DNA of 26,632 nt from a virus, in IMG/VR virus record IMGVR_UViG_3300020205_002267, positions 1 through 26,632 of that record. One strand, 5' to 3'. A program made the position numbers and the translations under genes. Positions within the stretch are counted from its first letter, which is position 1. Each line of letters opens with the position of its first letter. Below are positions 6,483 to 13,271 of this stretch, piece by piece. The notes under the pieces were generated by a model. It searched no databases. It saw only the letters and a program-made list of their open reading frames with translations, and was not told where the DNA came from.

Positions 6483-7025
6483 TCAAAGATCCCTATAAAA
6501 TATGTGACGACCAATTTGTCCAATCTTTGGTTTGCCCCATCTTGGATTTACATAATCTGCATGATAGTACATGGCATTTTTTAGGATGTCAAGTCTAAAT
6601 CCTTCTAGCAGAACTTTTTTGGCTACTTCATAGCTCTCTTTATAAGCTGGTCCGTTCACTGGTCTTAGTTTGACTGCGCTATCGCAGTACCAACTGAACT
6701 GACAAACTACTTTTTCCATAAAGATGTTCTTTTGGAAGACAACTCCACAAACATCACTTGGAAATCTTGAATCACTGGCACGGTTCATAGTTACCTGTGC
6801 TACAGCTACCTTACCTTCAAAGGGCTCGTGACCCGCTTCATGGTATATATTACGAGCAAGACAGTCTAGCTGACGCTCTCGATCTTTAATAGTGACTACA
6901 TCGTTAGTGACAAATAATGCCGTTTGATCTAACTTAGCCAATTTGGTCTGTGTAATAGTCTGCACAAAAATAGCAGTCAACAACAAACTCAAACCTAGTA
7001 CAAACATACGTATGGATTTTTCCAT
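6483..7025 (-). CDS. SleB-type cell wall hydrolase (lysin)
   Basis: 180-aa protein. A hydrophobic N-terminal segment (about residues 7-25) is a signal peptide or signal anchor. The Hydrolase_2/SleB domain follows: LARNIYHEAGHEPFEGK, with E63 in YHEA as the probable catalytic acid of the lytic transglycosylase-like fold, then VAQVTMNRA, CGVVFQ and CQFSWYCD, the usual family blocks. It would cut peptidoglycan at lysis, and the N-terminal segment suggests export by the Sec route, as for SAR or secreted endolysins. AAGGAG lies 7 nt upstream. The following 3-TM gene may be its holin partner. Confidence 0.88.
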   Translation of the reverse strand: MEKSIRMFVLGLSLLLTAIFVQTITQTKLAKLDQTALFVTNDVVTIKDRERQLDCLARNIYHEAGHEPFEGKVAVAQVTMNRASDSRFPSDVCGVVFQKNIFMEKVVCQFSWYCDSAVKLRPVNGPAYKESYEVAKKVLLEGFRLDILKNAMYYHADYVNPRWGKPKIGQIGRHIFYRDL

Positions 7026-7158
7026 AAGTTTCTCCTTTTAGTTAATGCGCCAAAAGCAATAGCACATAGGAAGTTAAAAAACTATAAAACTTCCTGTTCC
7101 CAAAAAATTCATAACTTTTCTTGGGCGGGTTAAGTAGTTAGCTCAGAATCCCACTGAG
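7026..7158. other. 133-nt intergenic region with 8-bp stem-loop
   Basis: No convincing gene is present. The main structure is AGGAAGTT/AACTTCCT (7068-7075 with 7088-7095, 12-nt loop), which on the minus strand precedes the SleB gene leader. A weak CTCAG/CTGAG repeat follows the upstream stop codon. I found no good promoter. Confidence 0.5.
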
Positions 7159-7554
7159 TTATCTACGCATTTTGCTGATATCAATGGCTTCCTCGTCTGA
7201 GAAAACAGGCACTGCATTGCTTTTATGCATGGTTGCAATACCCTTTACTTTGGTACCAGTATAAACCTTGGCTGGTTTAAGGGTAGCATTACCCAGACCA
7301 GTATCTACACTTTTAATATGGGCAGTAGTATTACGCCCTTGAGGAATAGTTAACGAGTATTTGGTGCTCAATAGCTCTGTTGATGCCATTGCTCGTTTAC
7401 GTTTCTTTTCCTCTAACTCTATACCTTGCCTTTTGAGCAGGTCTTTCCACGATTCATCCAATTGTTCTGCCTTTCGTTTTGCCTCGGCTGAAGCAAACTT
7501 CTTTTTGCCTTTCTTTTTGCCTGTGGTACTTAGCCACGGACCTTCCAAATGCAT
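7159..7554 (-). CDS. Basic phage protein beginning GPWLSTTGKKKGKKK
   Basis: 131-aa lysine-rich protein. The N-terminus (MHLEGPWLSTTGKKKGKKKF, then SAEAKRKAEQLDESWKDL) is a pattern I have seen in many phage hypothetical proteins, but I know no function. The middle is helical and charged; the C-terminal part is Thr-rich with possible strands. The ATG giving MHLEGPW was chosen from this recognised N-terminus. GGAG lies 13 nt upstream, so a TTG two codons earlier, or a GTG further upstream at 7584, are alternatives. It is transcribed from the consensus sigma70 promoter at 7594-7622, so early expression is likely. Confidence 0.75.
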   Translation of the reverse strand: MHLEGPWLSTTGKKKGKKKFASAEAKRKAEQLDESWKDLLKRQGIELEEKKRKRAMASTELLSTKYSLTIPQGRNTTAHIKSVDTGLGNATLKPAKVYTGTKVKGIATMHKSNAVPVFSDEEAIDISKMRR

Positions 7555-7593
7555 ACTCAAAATATTTCTCCAAAAGTTAAACACATAAGCACT

Positions 7594-7622
7594 ATTATAT
7601 AGGCTTTTTACTAACTTGTCAA
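7594..7622 (-). promoter_or_regulatory. Consensus sigma70 promoter
   Basis: TTGACA, 17 nt, TATAAT on the minus strand, in the gap between iscA and the basic 131-aa protein gene. Both hexamers match the consensus fully. Confidence 0.88.
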
Positions 7623-7632
7623 CTTTTTTGGT

Positions 7633-7953
7633 TTAGACGCGAAACGACTCACCACACCCGCAACGATCGCGTTCATTTGGGTTGGCAAATTCAAAACCCT
7701 CATTGAGTCCATTGCGAACCCAATCTACTTCTAGTCCTGATACATAGGCAAGACTCTTTGGATCAACGAATAACTTACAGCCCTTTGATTCAAAACATTC
7801 ATCTTCTGGATTTACGTTATCAACATACTCGAGTACATAAGCCAATCCACTACATCCGGTGGTTCTTACGCCGACTCTCAATCCGAGCCCTTTGCCCCTA
7901 CGCTCTAACTGGCGTTGAACTTTTACTGCCGCGTGATCAGTTAACGATATCAT
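7633..7953 (-). CDS. iscA: Iron-sulphur assembly protein IscA
   Basis: 106-aa A-type iron-sulphur carrier. The three conserved cysteines are present: C34 in TTGCSGLAY and C98/C100 in [19 protein letters not shown] and [10 protein letters not shown] are IscA-type blocks that separate it from ErpA, and the CGCGESFRV end is typical of betaproteobacterial IscA. IscA receives or delivers Fe-S clusters or iron after assembly on IscU. It overlaps the upstream iscU by 17 nt and is the last gene of the cassette that starts at the promoter 9858-9886. No IscS, HscB, HscA or ferredoxin gene is seen, so sulphur and chaperone functions must come from the host. Confidence 0.93.
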   Translation of the reverse strand: MISLTDHAAVKVQRQLERRGKGLGLRVGVRTTGCSGLAYVLEYVDNVNPEDECFESKGCKLFVDPKSLAYVSGLEVDWVRNGLNEGFEFANPNERDRCGCGESFRV

Positions 7954-8332
7954 GCTGTTTGGCCTTATAGTCTGCTACTGCGGCTTTTATTGCGTCTTCG
8001 GCAAGAATTGAACAATGGATCTTAACTGGCGGTAGGGCTAGTTCTTCGGCAATTTCGGAATTTTTAAGCTCACTGGCTTTGTCGATGTGCATACCCTTGA
8101 CCCACTCTGTAACGAGGCTCGAGCTCGCGATAGCCGATCCGCAGCCATACGTTTTAAATTTTGCATCTGTAATAATACCTGTATCATTGTCCACCTTTAT
8201 CTGTAATTTCATTACGTCTCCGCAAGCAGGAGCTCCGACCATACCTGTACCAATGCCGTCTTCATCTTTACCAAATGATCCCACATTACGCGGATTCTCA
8301 TAGTGGTCTATTACTTTATCGCTGTATGCCAT
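7937..8332 (-). CDS. iscU: Iron-sulphur scaffold protein IscU
   Basis: 131-aa scaffold protein on which Fe-S clusters are built. Cluster ligands C37, C64 and C107 (ACGD, YGCGS, HCSIL) and D39 are present, and so is the LPPVK motif (about 100-104) that HscA recognises, so it should work with the host ISC machinery. Length matches bacterial IscU (about 128 aa). The ATG giving [18 protein letters not shown] was chosen because AAGGAAG lies just upstream and bacterial IscU begins this way. It starts 1 nt after the superoxide dismutase stop codon. Sequence style is Burkholderiales-like, which suggests recent host origin. Confidence 0.95.
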   Translation of the reverse strand: MAYSDKVIDHYENPRNVGSFGKDEDGIGTGMVGAPACGDVMKLQIKVDNDTGIITDAKFKTYGCGSAIASSSLVTEWVKGMHIDKASELKNSEIAEELALPPVKIHCSILAEDAIKAAVADYKAKQHDIVN

Positions 8333-8333
8333 T

Positions 8334-8894
8334 TTATCTTCCTTGTAATCGGTCATTTACGACTGACCAATCGATAATTCGCCAAATATTTTCTAAATAC
8401 TTGGCTTTATTTTGTTGATAGTCTAATGCCCACGCATGTTCCCATGCATCTATCAATAGAGCAATAGTCATGCCCTTTGTGTATTCGTGATTATGTATTG
8501 TATGTAACTTGCCACCTGGATCCATGTAAATCCAATTTGATCCTTGCGCGGCCATAAATTCTTTTTCTACTGCTTCTTTAAACTTGTCAAAGCTACCATA
8601 GGCCGCATCGATAAGTTCTGCACTATCGCCTGCGGGCTTGTTTGCGGCTCTTGCAGGAGTAAGTCCTGCAAAGAACAAGTTATGCAGTACTGCGCCGCCG
8701 TAGTTAAACTTTGAGTCACCTTCACCTTTATTGTATCTTTCAAAATACTTTGCGGCCAAACCGTCAAAGTGATAGTTAAGAGTTGCTTCACTCATAACAG
8801 GATCTAACTCGTTCTTATCAAACTTTAATTTGCTTTGAACTAGTTCTCTGCCGTCAGCATCCTCTTTAAGATACTTAATAAAGTGCATGGTCAT
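8334..8894 (-). CDS. Superoxide dismutase, Fe/Mn family
   Basis: 186-aa member of the Fe/Mn superoxide dismutase family, which converts superoxide to oxygen and peroxide. The four metal ligands are recognisable: H42 (YHFDGLAAKY), H71 (GGAVLHNLFF), D149 and H153 (DAWEH). The usual tail YLENIWRIIDW is present. The residue four before H71 is Gly, as in the Mn-type, while the NHEY segment carries His where Mn-enzymes have Gln, so metal use cannot be assigned and may be cambialistic. There is no signal peptide, so it is cytoplasmic. Its ATG overlaps the erpA stop (ATGA). Phage-encoded Fe/Mn SOD is unusual, and its place between erpA and iscU suggests protection of iron enzymes. Confidence 0.9.
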   Translation of the reverse strand: MTMHFIKYLKEDADGRELVQSKLKFDKNELDPVMSEATLNYHFDGLAAKYFERYNKGEGDSKFNYGGAVLHNLFFAGLTPARAANKPAGDSAELIDAAYGSFDKFKEAVEKEFMAAQGSNWIYMDPGGKLHTIHNHEYTKGMTIALLIDAWEHAWALDYQQNKAKYLENIWRIIDWSVVNDRLQGR

Positions 8895-9196
8895 ACTGAG
8901 AAGCTACTTCCACATCCGCACTTGGTCTGTGCATTTGGATTATCAATGCTAAAATTCGTACCCATTAGATCTTCAGTAAAGTCTAATGTAGCACCTTGGA
9001 GATACTGTGCGCTCATAGAGTCAACGATGACTTTTCCAAACTCAAAATCATCTTCATTTTTAGTTTGATCAAAGTCAAATGCATAGCTAAATCCGCTACA
9101 ACCACCACCTTGAATAGCTATTCGTAGAAATGGCTCCTCATTTTCCACTAGAAGTTTTTCAATTTCTGCGTTTGCGTTTTCTGTAATTGTAATCAT
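8891..9196 (-). CDS. erpA: Iron-sulphur insertion protein ErpA-like
   Basis: 101-aa A-type carrier. Conserved cysteines are C33 in GGGCSGFSY and C93/C95 in the CGCGSSFSV end, which together with the NEDDFEFG and VDSMSAQYLQG blocks point to ErpA rather than IscA. ErpA delivers clusters to target apoproteins. CGGAG lies upstream of the ATG. It is the second A-type protein in this cassette, so assembly (IscU) and two delivery proteins are encoded together. A late-promoter-like GGTAAATA at 9214-9221 lies 17 nt upstream but overlaps the stop of the preceding small gene. Confidence 0.92.
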   Translation of the reverse strand: MITITENANAEIEKLLVENEEPFLRIAIQGGGCSGFSYAFDFDQTKNEDDFEFGKVIVDSMSAQYLQGATLDFTEDLMGTNFSIDNPNAQTKCGCGSSFSV

Positions 9197-9213
9197 AATA
9201 AGTCTCCGTATTG

Positions 9214-9221
9214 TATTTACC
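9214..9221 (-). promoter_or_regulatory. NTAAATA motif (GGTAAATA) before erpA
   Basis: It contains the TAAATA core of the T4 late promoter, 17 nt before the erpA ATG. The TAA is also the stop codon of the 54-aa gene, so chance is a real alternative. Confidence 0.3.
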
Positions 9222-9381
9222 AGTGTCGAACCACACCTGCAATAATAAACAAGTTGGTAATAACGTAGCAGAGAACGATAGCAGTCCTAATAACTGCTAT
9301 ACGGTCTGCTTCGGCATCTGTTGTGCCTGATTTTTCACCTAGGGCTTTTGCCCAGAGTCGCCAAGTGTGTTTTGTAACCAC
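9217..9381 (-). CDS. 54-aa single-TM phage protein (GTG start)
   Basis: The minus strand has a 55-codon frame starting at a GTG (MVTKHTWRLWAKALGEK), followed by DAEADRIAVIRT and one membrane helix (about residues 30-50, IVLCYVITNLFIIAGVV), ending VRHW. The WRLWAKALGEK start and the R-x-A-x-I-R-T helix entry resemble small membrane proteins I recall from T4-like cyanophages. GGAGG lies 10 nt upstream of the GTG. It overlaps the end of the nucleotidase gene by 43 nt. Function unknown. Confidence 0.75.
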   Translation of the reverse strand: MVTKHTWRLWAKALGEKSGTTDAEADRIAVIRTAIVLCYVITNLFIIAGVVRHW

Positions 9382-9851
9382 GGCTTACACGCCTCCCATG
9401 TGGTGTAGATATGCGATTTTCCGCCTGCGGCAATCCATTCGCTACAGTTGCTATGTCTGTCATCAATTAGGATATCGCCCGGTTTGCAATGACGATATTT
9501 GTCATGACTAAACGGTCCAAAGAATACAGGTATGCCTGGAAAGTGTTTGTTAGCCCACCAGCACTTGTCCCAACTTGCATACTGTCCGCTGTAATCATGT
9601 GGTAATGCTGTTAGGAAGGTAACACGATCTGCTAGTCCTTTTGATACTGCTGATTTACAATAGTCAACTAGTTCGTGGGCACCCGGTTTTAATGGCAAGT
9701 TTGCATAGAAACGCAAGTCTTCTTTGAGCTTATCCCAATCCGCTTGCGGTATGCGTTCGCCTGCACGATCATCCCAACGCATTTTAAGTATTTCTTGTGC
9801 ATGTGGTAACCAATCTGCTACTACATCATCCATGTCTAAATATATTTTCAT
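9339..9851 (-). CDS. 5'(3')-deoxyribonucleotidase-like HAD phosphatase
   Basis: 170-aa HAD-superfamily enzyme. Motif I is D6-M-D8-D-V near the N-terminus; the ALPH segment after FLT matches the motif II region; motif IV is DILIDDR with a following NCSEW and AAGG, as in NT5C-type 5'(3')-deoxyribonucleotidases. These remove phosphate from dNMPs and could adjust nucleotide pools together with the RNR genes downstream. There is no Shine-Dalgarno sequence. The ATG lies 6 nt after a perfect TATAAT, so the mRNA probably starts at the ATG. It heads the transcription unit that continues into the Fe-S/SOD cassette. Confidence 0.85.
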   Translation of the reverse strand: MKIYLDMDDVVADWLPHAQEILKMRWDDRAGERIPQADWDKLKEDLRFYANLPLKPGAHELVDYCKSAVSKGLADRVTFLTALPHDYSGQYASWDKCWWANKHFPGIPVFFGPFSHDKYRHCKPGDILIDDRHSNCSEWIAAGGKSHIYTTWEACKPWLQNTLGDSGQKP

Positions 9852-9857
9852 AACTGT

Positions 9858-9886
9858 ATTATACAGTCTATATTTCTAGATGTCAA
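9858..9886 (-). promoter_or_regulatory. Perfect consensus sigma70 promoter, likely leaderless mRNA
   Basis: TTGACA, 17 nt, TATAAT on the minus strand, directly after the stop codon of the baseplate gene. The nucleotidase ATG begins 7 nt after the -10 hexamer, i.e. about +1. No ribosome binding site fits. The genes from 9851 down to 7633 follow without a visible terminator. Confidence 0.92.
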
Positions 9887-10867
9887 CTATACAACCTTAA
9901 TATTTGCACCGCCGGTGCCCGATGTTGTAACTGCTACATTATATTCTGTCGGTAGTTGCCAACTTCTACCCACATAGACAATTTGTTTTGGCCAAGGTGC
10001 ACCAAAATTTGTTTCGGTTAAGTTATCCGATTGATTACCGCCTAATATCTTTACTGCACCTGTTGTGGGATTATAGCCTCTAAAAAATCCAATGTGGCCA
10101 CCACCGGTTCTTGAAAAAACAACAACGTCATTTAATCTCCACTTAGACGGATCTCCTAATGGTACGGCAGTTCCGTATCCCTTGTATGCCAAACTACTTA
10201 GAGTTTTTAATGAAGGTAAGCAACACATCTTTAATACCCATCCTGCAAATCCTGCACACCAGGGAGTGCTGTCACTGTTGATATTGAATCCTACACTTTT
10301 ATAACAATTGATAATTTTATTATTGCTACCAGTTTCTTTCCACTTACCGGCGCCTGCTTCATAGGCCAATTGATCAAGTGTTCGGCTTAGTTTTAAAAAT
10401 TTATCTGTGGGACTTAAATTATCTTCTGCACAATCAGTTAATGGGGTTGTGTTGGACGCAGGTGGTAAGCCGACTGATGACTCAATTGGTACATCACCCT
10501 TGTTCGAAAGCCCAACTGCGGCAGCGGCGCTGTCAGTTTTAGCTGTAGTTGTGCTAGTAGCAAGTCCGCGGACTTCTGGGATTGTTAGTGTGCGCTTTAC
10601 AGCTTCGTGCGAGTAGTCGCCGCTGTAGGCAAATACATTTAGACTACCGGTAGTTATGTTACCACCGTCTGACATAGCATCACCTACACGAGCAGTTTGT
10701 CGATATTCTGCTTCGACTGTTGTTGATCCTCGTACAACGGTGGCGCCCTTGGCATTAGCCGAACCAATCAATGCCATTGGATGGTTATTGACCAGTACTG
10801 TCTGTGCTCCTTCAACTAATTTTTGATTACTGGCGACATCAACGTCTTGTCTAGCTACACTTGGCAT
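9887..10867 (-). CDS. PAAR-like/NlpC-P60 baseplate spike protein
   Basis: 326-aa two-domain protein. The N-terminal part (about 1-90: VARQDVDVASNQ, HPMALIGSANAKGA) looks like a PAAR-type tip repeat as found on contractile-tail spikes. A low-complexity Ser/Thr/Ala linker follows (about 100-150). The C-terminal part (about 155-310) matches the TIGR02594-type CHAP/NlpC-P60 peptidase layout: PWCAGFAGWVL with C204 as probable nucleophile, GGHIGFF with H258, and LGGNQSDN with N278. It probably sharpens the baseplate spike and opens peptidoglycan at infection. AGGT lies 6 nt upstream, and the ATG is 3 nt after the preceding stop. Confidence 0.8.
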   Translation of the reverse strand: MPSVARQDVDVASNQKLVEGAQTVLVNNHPMALIGSANAKGATVVRGSTTVEAEYRQTARVGDAMSDGGNITTGSLNVFAYSGDYSHEAVKRTLTIPEVRGLATSTTTAKTDSAAAAVGLSNKGDVPIESSVGLPPASNTTPLTDCAEDNLSPTDKFLKLSRTLDQLAYEAGAGKWKETGSNNKIINCYKSVGFNINSDSTPWCAGFAGWVLKMCCLPSLKTLSSLAYKGYGTAVPLGDPSKWRLNDVVVFSRTGGGHIGFFRGYNPTTGAVKILGGNQSDNLTETNFGAPWPKQIVYVGRSWQLPTEYNVAVTTSGTGGANIKVV

Positions 10868-10870
10868 ATG

Positions 10871-11599
10871 TTAACCTAAGGTAGTAGGATTGCCACCTTT
10901 AACATTCAAAGCGGTTTGATTAGTTTTGCGAACAACTTCTTGGGCTTTTTCAACAACGAACAAACTGTTTATAGCCGTTTTCGCTTTTAGATATTGTTTA
11001 GCAATCCATCCGCCAATTTCGGTTTGCACCGCCCAGGCTAATGATACATCATAGGCAGTAGTTATGGCTTTTCCAGCATACTCTGTAATTGATGTTACAA
11101 TAGTAGTTTGTGCATCTATCATTGTTACTTCTTTTAATGTTGATTCAACTTTTGCAATAAAAGCCGCTGGAGTTACTATTGTTGGTGGTTTGCCTGCATC
11201 TGCTAGACTTGCATTAGTAGTCTGTTGTTGGAATTCATTATGTTTAGTTTGATCTAAGTAAGCTAATTTTTGTATAGTTGCTTGCTGGCCTATATGAGTT
11301 GATATTGTAGCTAGTCCAGATCTGGATTTTTCCATTTGACCATTCACATCGCTTATCTGTGTTTCAATTGCTTTGAATCTATCGTCCATTGATTGTAACT
11401 GCTCTAAAATATTTGAAAGTGTGCCTTGAGTTGCACTCATAACTGCAATTGGAGACCCTGGAATTATTAGTCCCGCATTCCCCCATAACAATTCATTAGC
11501 CGCAGTCTGTGCTATAATAGCCGCGGCAGTAGTATCAGTTATAGTAACACTACCAGTACCTCCTGGCGGTAACACTGTTGTTATTGTAGTTATGGACAT
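10871..11599 (-). CDS. Structural protein candidate, Thr/Ala-rich
   Basis: 242-aa protein that I do not recognise. The N-terminal 50 residues are Thr/Ala/Gly-rich. A helical segment follows (about 60-115: NILEQLQSMDDRF, AIETQISDVNGQMEKS), likely a coiled coil, then an Ala/Thr-rich helical C-terminus ending in NVKGGNPTTLG. There is no signal peptide. It stands immediately before the PAAR-like gene and behind the only exact TATAAATA motif of the window, so a late baseplate or tail role is likely. AGGAG lies 7 nt upstream of the ATG. Confidence 0.7.
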   Translation of the reverse strand: MSITTITTVLPPGGTGSVTITDTTAAAIIAQTAANELLWGNAGLIIPGSPIAVMSATQGTLSNILEQLQSMDDRFKAIETQISDVNGQMEKSRSGLATISTHIGQQATIQKLAYLDQTKHNEFQQQTTNASLADAGKPPTIVTPAAFIAKVESTLKEVTMIDAQTTIVTSITEYAGKAITTAYDVSLAWAVQTEIGGWIAKQYLKAKTAINSLFVVEKAQEVVRKTNQTALNVKGGNPTTLG

Positions 11600-11624
11600 G
11601 TATTCTTCTCCTAATCTATATCAA

Positions 11625-11632
11625 TATTTATA
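11625..11632 (-). promoter_or_regulatory. Exact T4-type late promoter TATAAATA
   Basis: An exact match to the T4 late promoter core, 25 nt upstream of the ATG at 11599, with AGGAG between. It would drive the structural gene and the PAAR/peptidase gene. Confidence 0.78.
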
Positions 11633-11918
11633 CCAGTTTTATGCCTGAAGTTTGTTCTAAGAACTGCTTGGCAAATGTAGCATCGGTAACTTCAGCAACG
11701 GTCACAGTACCTTTGGATAGTTTGACTTCTTTGTCGGGATTTACTGTAAACAAGTAAGGCATTAGTCCCGGGCCATTTGGACCCATAGCAATAACCATAG
11801 GACGACTTAGTCTATAATGCATAGGACCATCATCGACTAGCTTGGCTACTAGTTCTTCTCCGCTAGTAAGTTTGAATGTAATAACTTCACCGATTACAAC
11901 GCCTTTATCAATAATCAT
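11628..11918 (-). CDS. Sm-like/beta-barrel small phage protein
   Basis: 96-aa protein. The sequence begins with alternating strands (GEVITFKLTSGEELVAKLVDD, then HYRLSRPMVIAM), an arrangement like small Sm or SH3-type barrels; an MGPNGPGLMPYLF loop and a C-terminal helix (DATFAKQFLEQT) follow. Similar small proteins occur in T4-like marine phages. Function unknown; RNA binding is only a fold-based guess. AAAAGG of the glutaredoxin end serves as ribosome binding site, and the ATG is 1 nt after the glutaredoxin stop (TAA-T-ATG). Confidence 0.6.
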   Translation of the reverse strand: MIIDKGVVIGEVITFKLTSGEELVAKLVDDGPMHYRLSRPMVIAMGPNGPGLMPYLFTVNPDKEVKLSKGTVTVAEVTDATFAKQFLEQTSGIKLV

Positions 11919-11919
11919 A

Positions 11920-12162
11920 TTAACCTTTTAATGTAGTAAAAAATGCTTCGTCTTTGTCTGCAAGTCCTTGAAAGCCGCCCGGCAATAGAACTCCGTCTTT
12001 AAAAATCTGGGGAACGCTACGTAGGCCTTGATCTACAAGGAACTCACGTGCTTCGGGTGCGTCTTCCATCTTAATCACTTTAAATGGAACACCTTTGCTT
12101 TCTAATAGTGCTTTTGCTCTGTCACAAAATGGACAGTTGTTTTTTGAATATACTGTAATCAT
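11920..12162 (-). CDS. grxC: Glutaredoxin
   Basis: 80-aa glutaredoxin with the active site CPFC (C10, C13), SVPQIF (cis-Pro loop) and LPGGFQGL near the C-terminus. It is full length for phage and bacterial glutaredoxins. It is the likely electron donor for the ribonucleotide reductase encoded just upstream, whose NrdA ends with a CEAC tail. It starts 8 nt after the nrdB stop with a weak AGAGA site. Some monothiol glutaredoxins carry Fe-S clusters, but the dithiol site points to the reductase role. Confidence 0.92.
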   Translation of the reverse strand: MITVYSKNNCPFCDRAKALLESKGVPFKVIKMEDAPEAREFLVDQGLRSVPQIFKDGVLLPGGFQGLADKDEAFFTTLKG

Positions 12163-12170
12163 ACTTTCTC

Positions 12171-13271
12171 TTATAATGATGGCAATGCGTCATAGTCTAA
12201 TGTTTCGCTCATTACACCAATGACATAGTTTGTTGATTCTGATTCTTGTAAGGCAGTTTGTTTCTTGCTTGTGTCAACGTGCTTGTTAAACCAAGGAATA
12301 GGAGTTGACTTAGGAGCACTGGCCTGATACTTGATGCCAATCTCTTTTAGTGCGCTAACTGCGGTGTAGTCTACAAAGTCACGAAGGATGTTTGCATTCA
12401 ACCCGATTACTGGACCCATCTTAAACAAGTATGTAGCCCAATCTTTTTCTTCACGAATAACATCCATATATAGTGCATATACTTCTTGTTCACATTCTAT
12501 TTTGGCAGCGGCAAAGCGTGGGTCTTCTTTAACCACTTGATTGATCAAATAAGCTGTCCAACCTTTATGCAGTAGTTCGTCTTGTAAGATCAACTGTATA
12601 ATGTTACCATTGCCCATAAAGATTTTGTTTTCTACCATTGCTAAACTTGTAGCAAACGATACCATGAAGCGGAACGCTTCTAAAGCATAGCTGGCATGTA
12701 GCGCCATGTAGATTGCTTTGATGTGTTCTTTCTCATTAACTGATCCGTCCATTTCTTTCATACAGTTAATTCGATGTAACCTTTCGTAGTGTTCTCCAAC
12801 ACTCGATGCCATGTCTACAATTTCTTTAGTGTCGTGGATAGTGTTGAACACATCCTTTGGTACGTTATAGATGTTACGAATAATATGGCTGTAGCTCTTT
12901 GAGTGAATGTTAGTTTCAAAGAATGTCCAGTTATATATCAATGCTTCTAGTTCAGGCAATGATACCACAGGCATAAAGATTTGGCTTGGGCCGCGTCCTT
13001 GTAAACTATCTAATGCTGTTTGACGTAGCAAGTTACTGGTGAAGATGTGTTTAACAGCATCACTAGCATCTTTGAAGTCGTTACTATCTTTAGTAAGACT
13101 AATCTCTTCTGGTTGCCAAAAGAAGCCACGTGCAGTTGCTTCAAAGTCTGCAATCTTCTTGTACTTAACTTCTTCAAAACGTTGAATAGTAACTGGGCCA
13201 GCTGGGTCCAGAAACATCTTACGATTAAGATAGTCTGTCTTTGTGTTTAAGTTATATTGTTGTTTGCTCAT
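12171..13271 (-). CDS. nrdB: Ribonucleotide reductase class Ia beta subunit
   Basis: 366-aa di-iron/tyrosyl radical subunit. The ligands read D88 (ALDSLQGR), E119 and H123 (FETNIH), E198 (ALEAFRFMVSF), E232 and H235 (DELLH), with radical Tyr at Y127 (SKSYSHI). E119 and H123 are four residues apart, one more than the E-x-x-H of E. coli and T4 NrdB (ETIH), while the flanking spacings are kept. The codons GAA ACT AAC ATT CAC confirm this. AGGA lies upstream, and the ATG directly follows the aldolase-family stop (TAAATG). It acts with NrdA to make dNTPs for phage replication. Confidence 0.96.
   Translation of the reverse strand: MSKQQYNLNTKTDYLNRKMFLDPAGPVTIQRFEEVKYKKIADFEATARGFFWQPEEISLTKDSNDFKDASDAVKHIFTSNLLRQTALDSLQGRGPSQIFMPVVSLPELEALIYNWTFFETNIHSKSYSHIIRNIYNVPKDVFNTIHDTKEIVDMASSVGEHYERLHRINCMKEMDGSVNEKEHIKAIYMALHASYALEAFRFMVSFATSLAMVENKIFMGNGNIIQLILQDELLHKGWTAYLINQVVKEDPRFAAAKIECEQEVYALYMDVIREEKDWATYLFKMGPVIGLNANILRDFVDYTAVSALKEIGIKYQASAPKSTPIPWFNKHVDTSKKQTALQESESTNYVIGVMSETLDYDALPSL

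Noticed and set aside
6945-6985. TTGACT-17-TATTAC inside the SleB gene as a promoter
   Set aside because: The -10 is poor and the match lies in the signal-peptide coding region; likely chance.
7030-7110. Two tiny ORFs (12 and 9 codons) upstream of the SleB gene as leader peptides
   Set aside because: No ribosome binding sites fit and no attenuator-like structure is linked to them.
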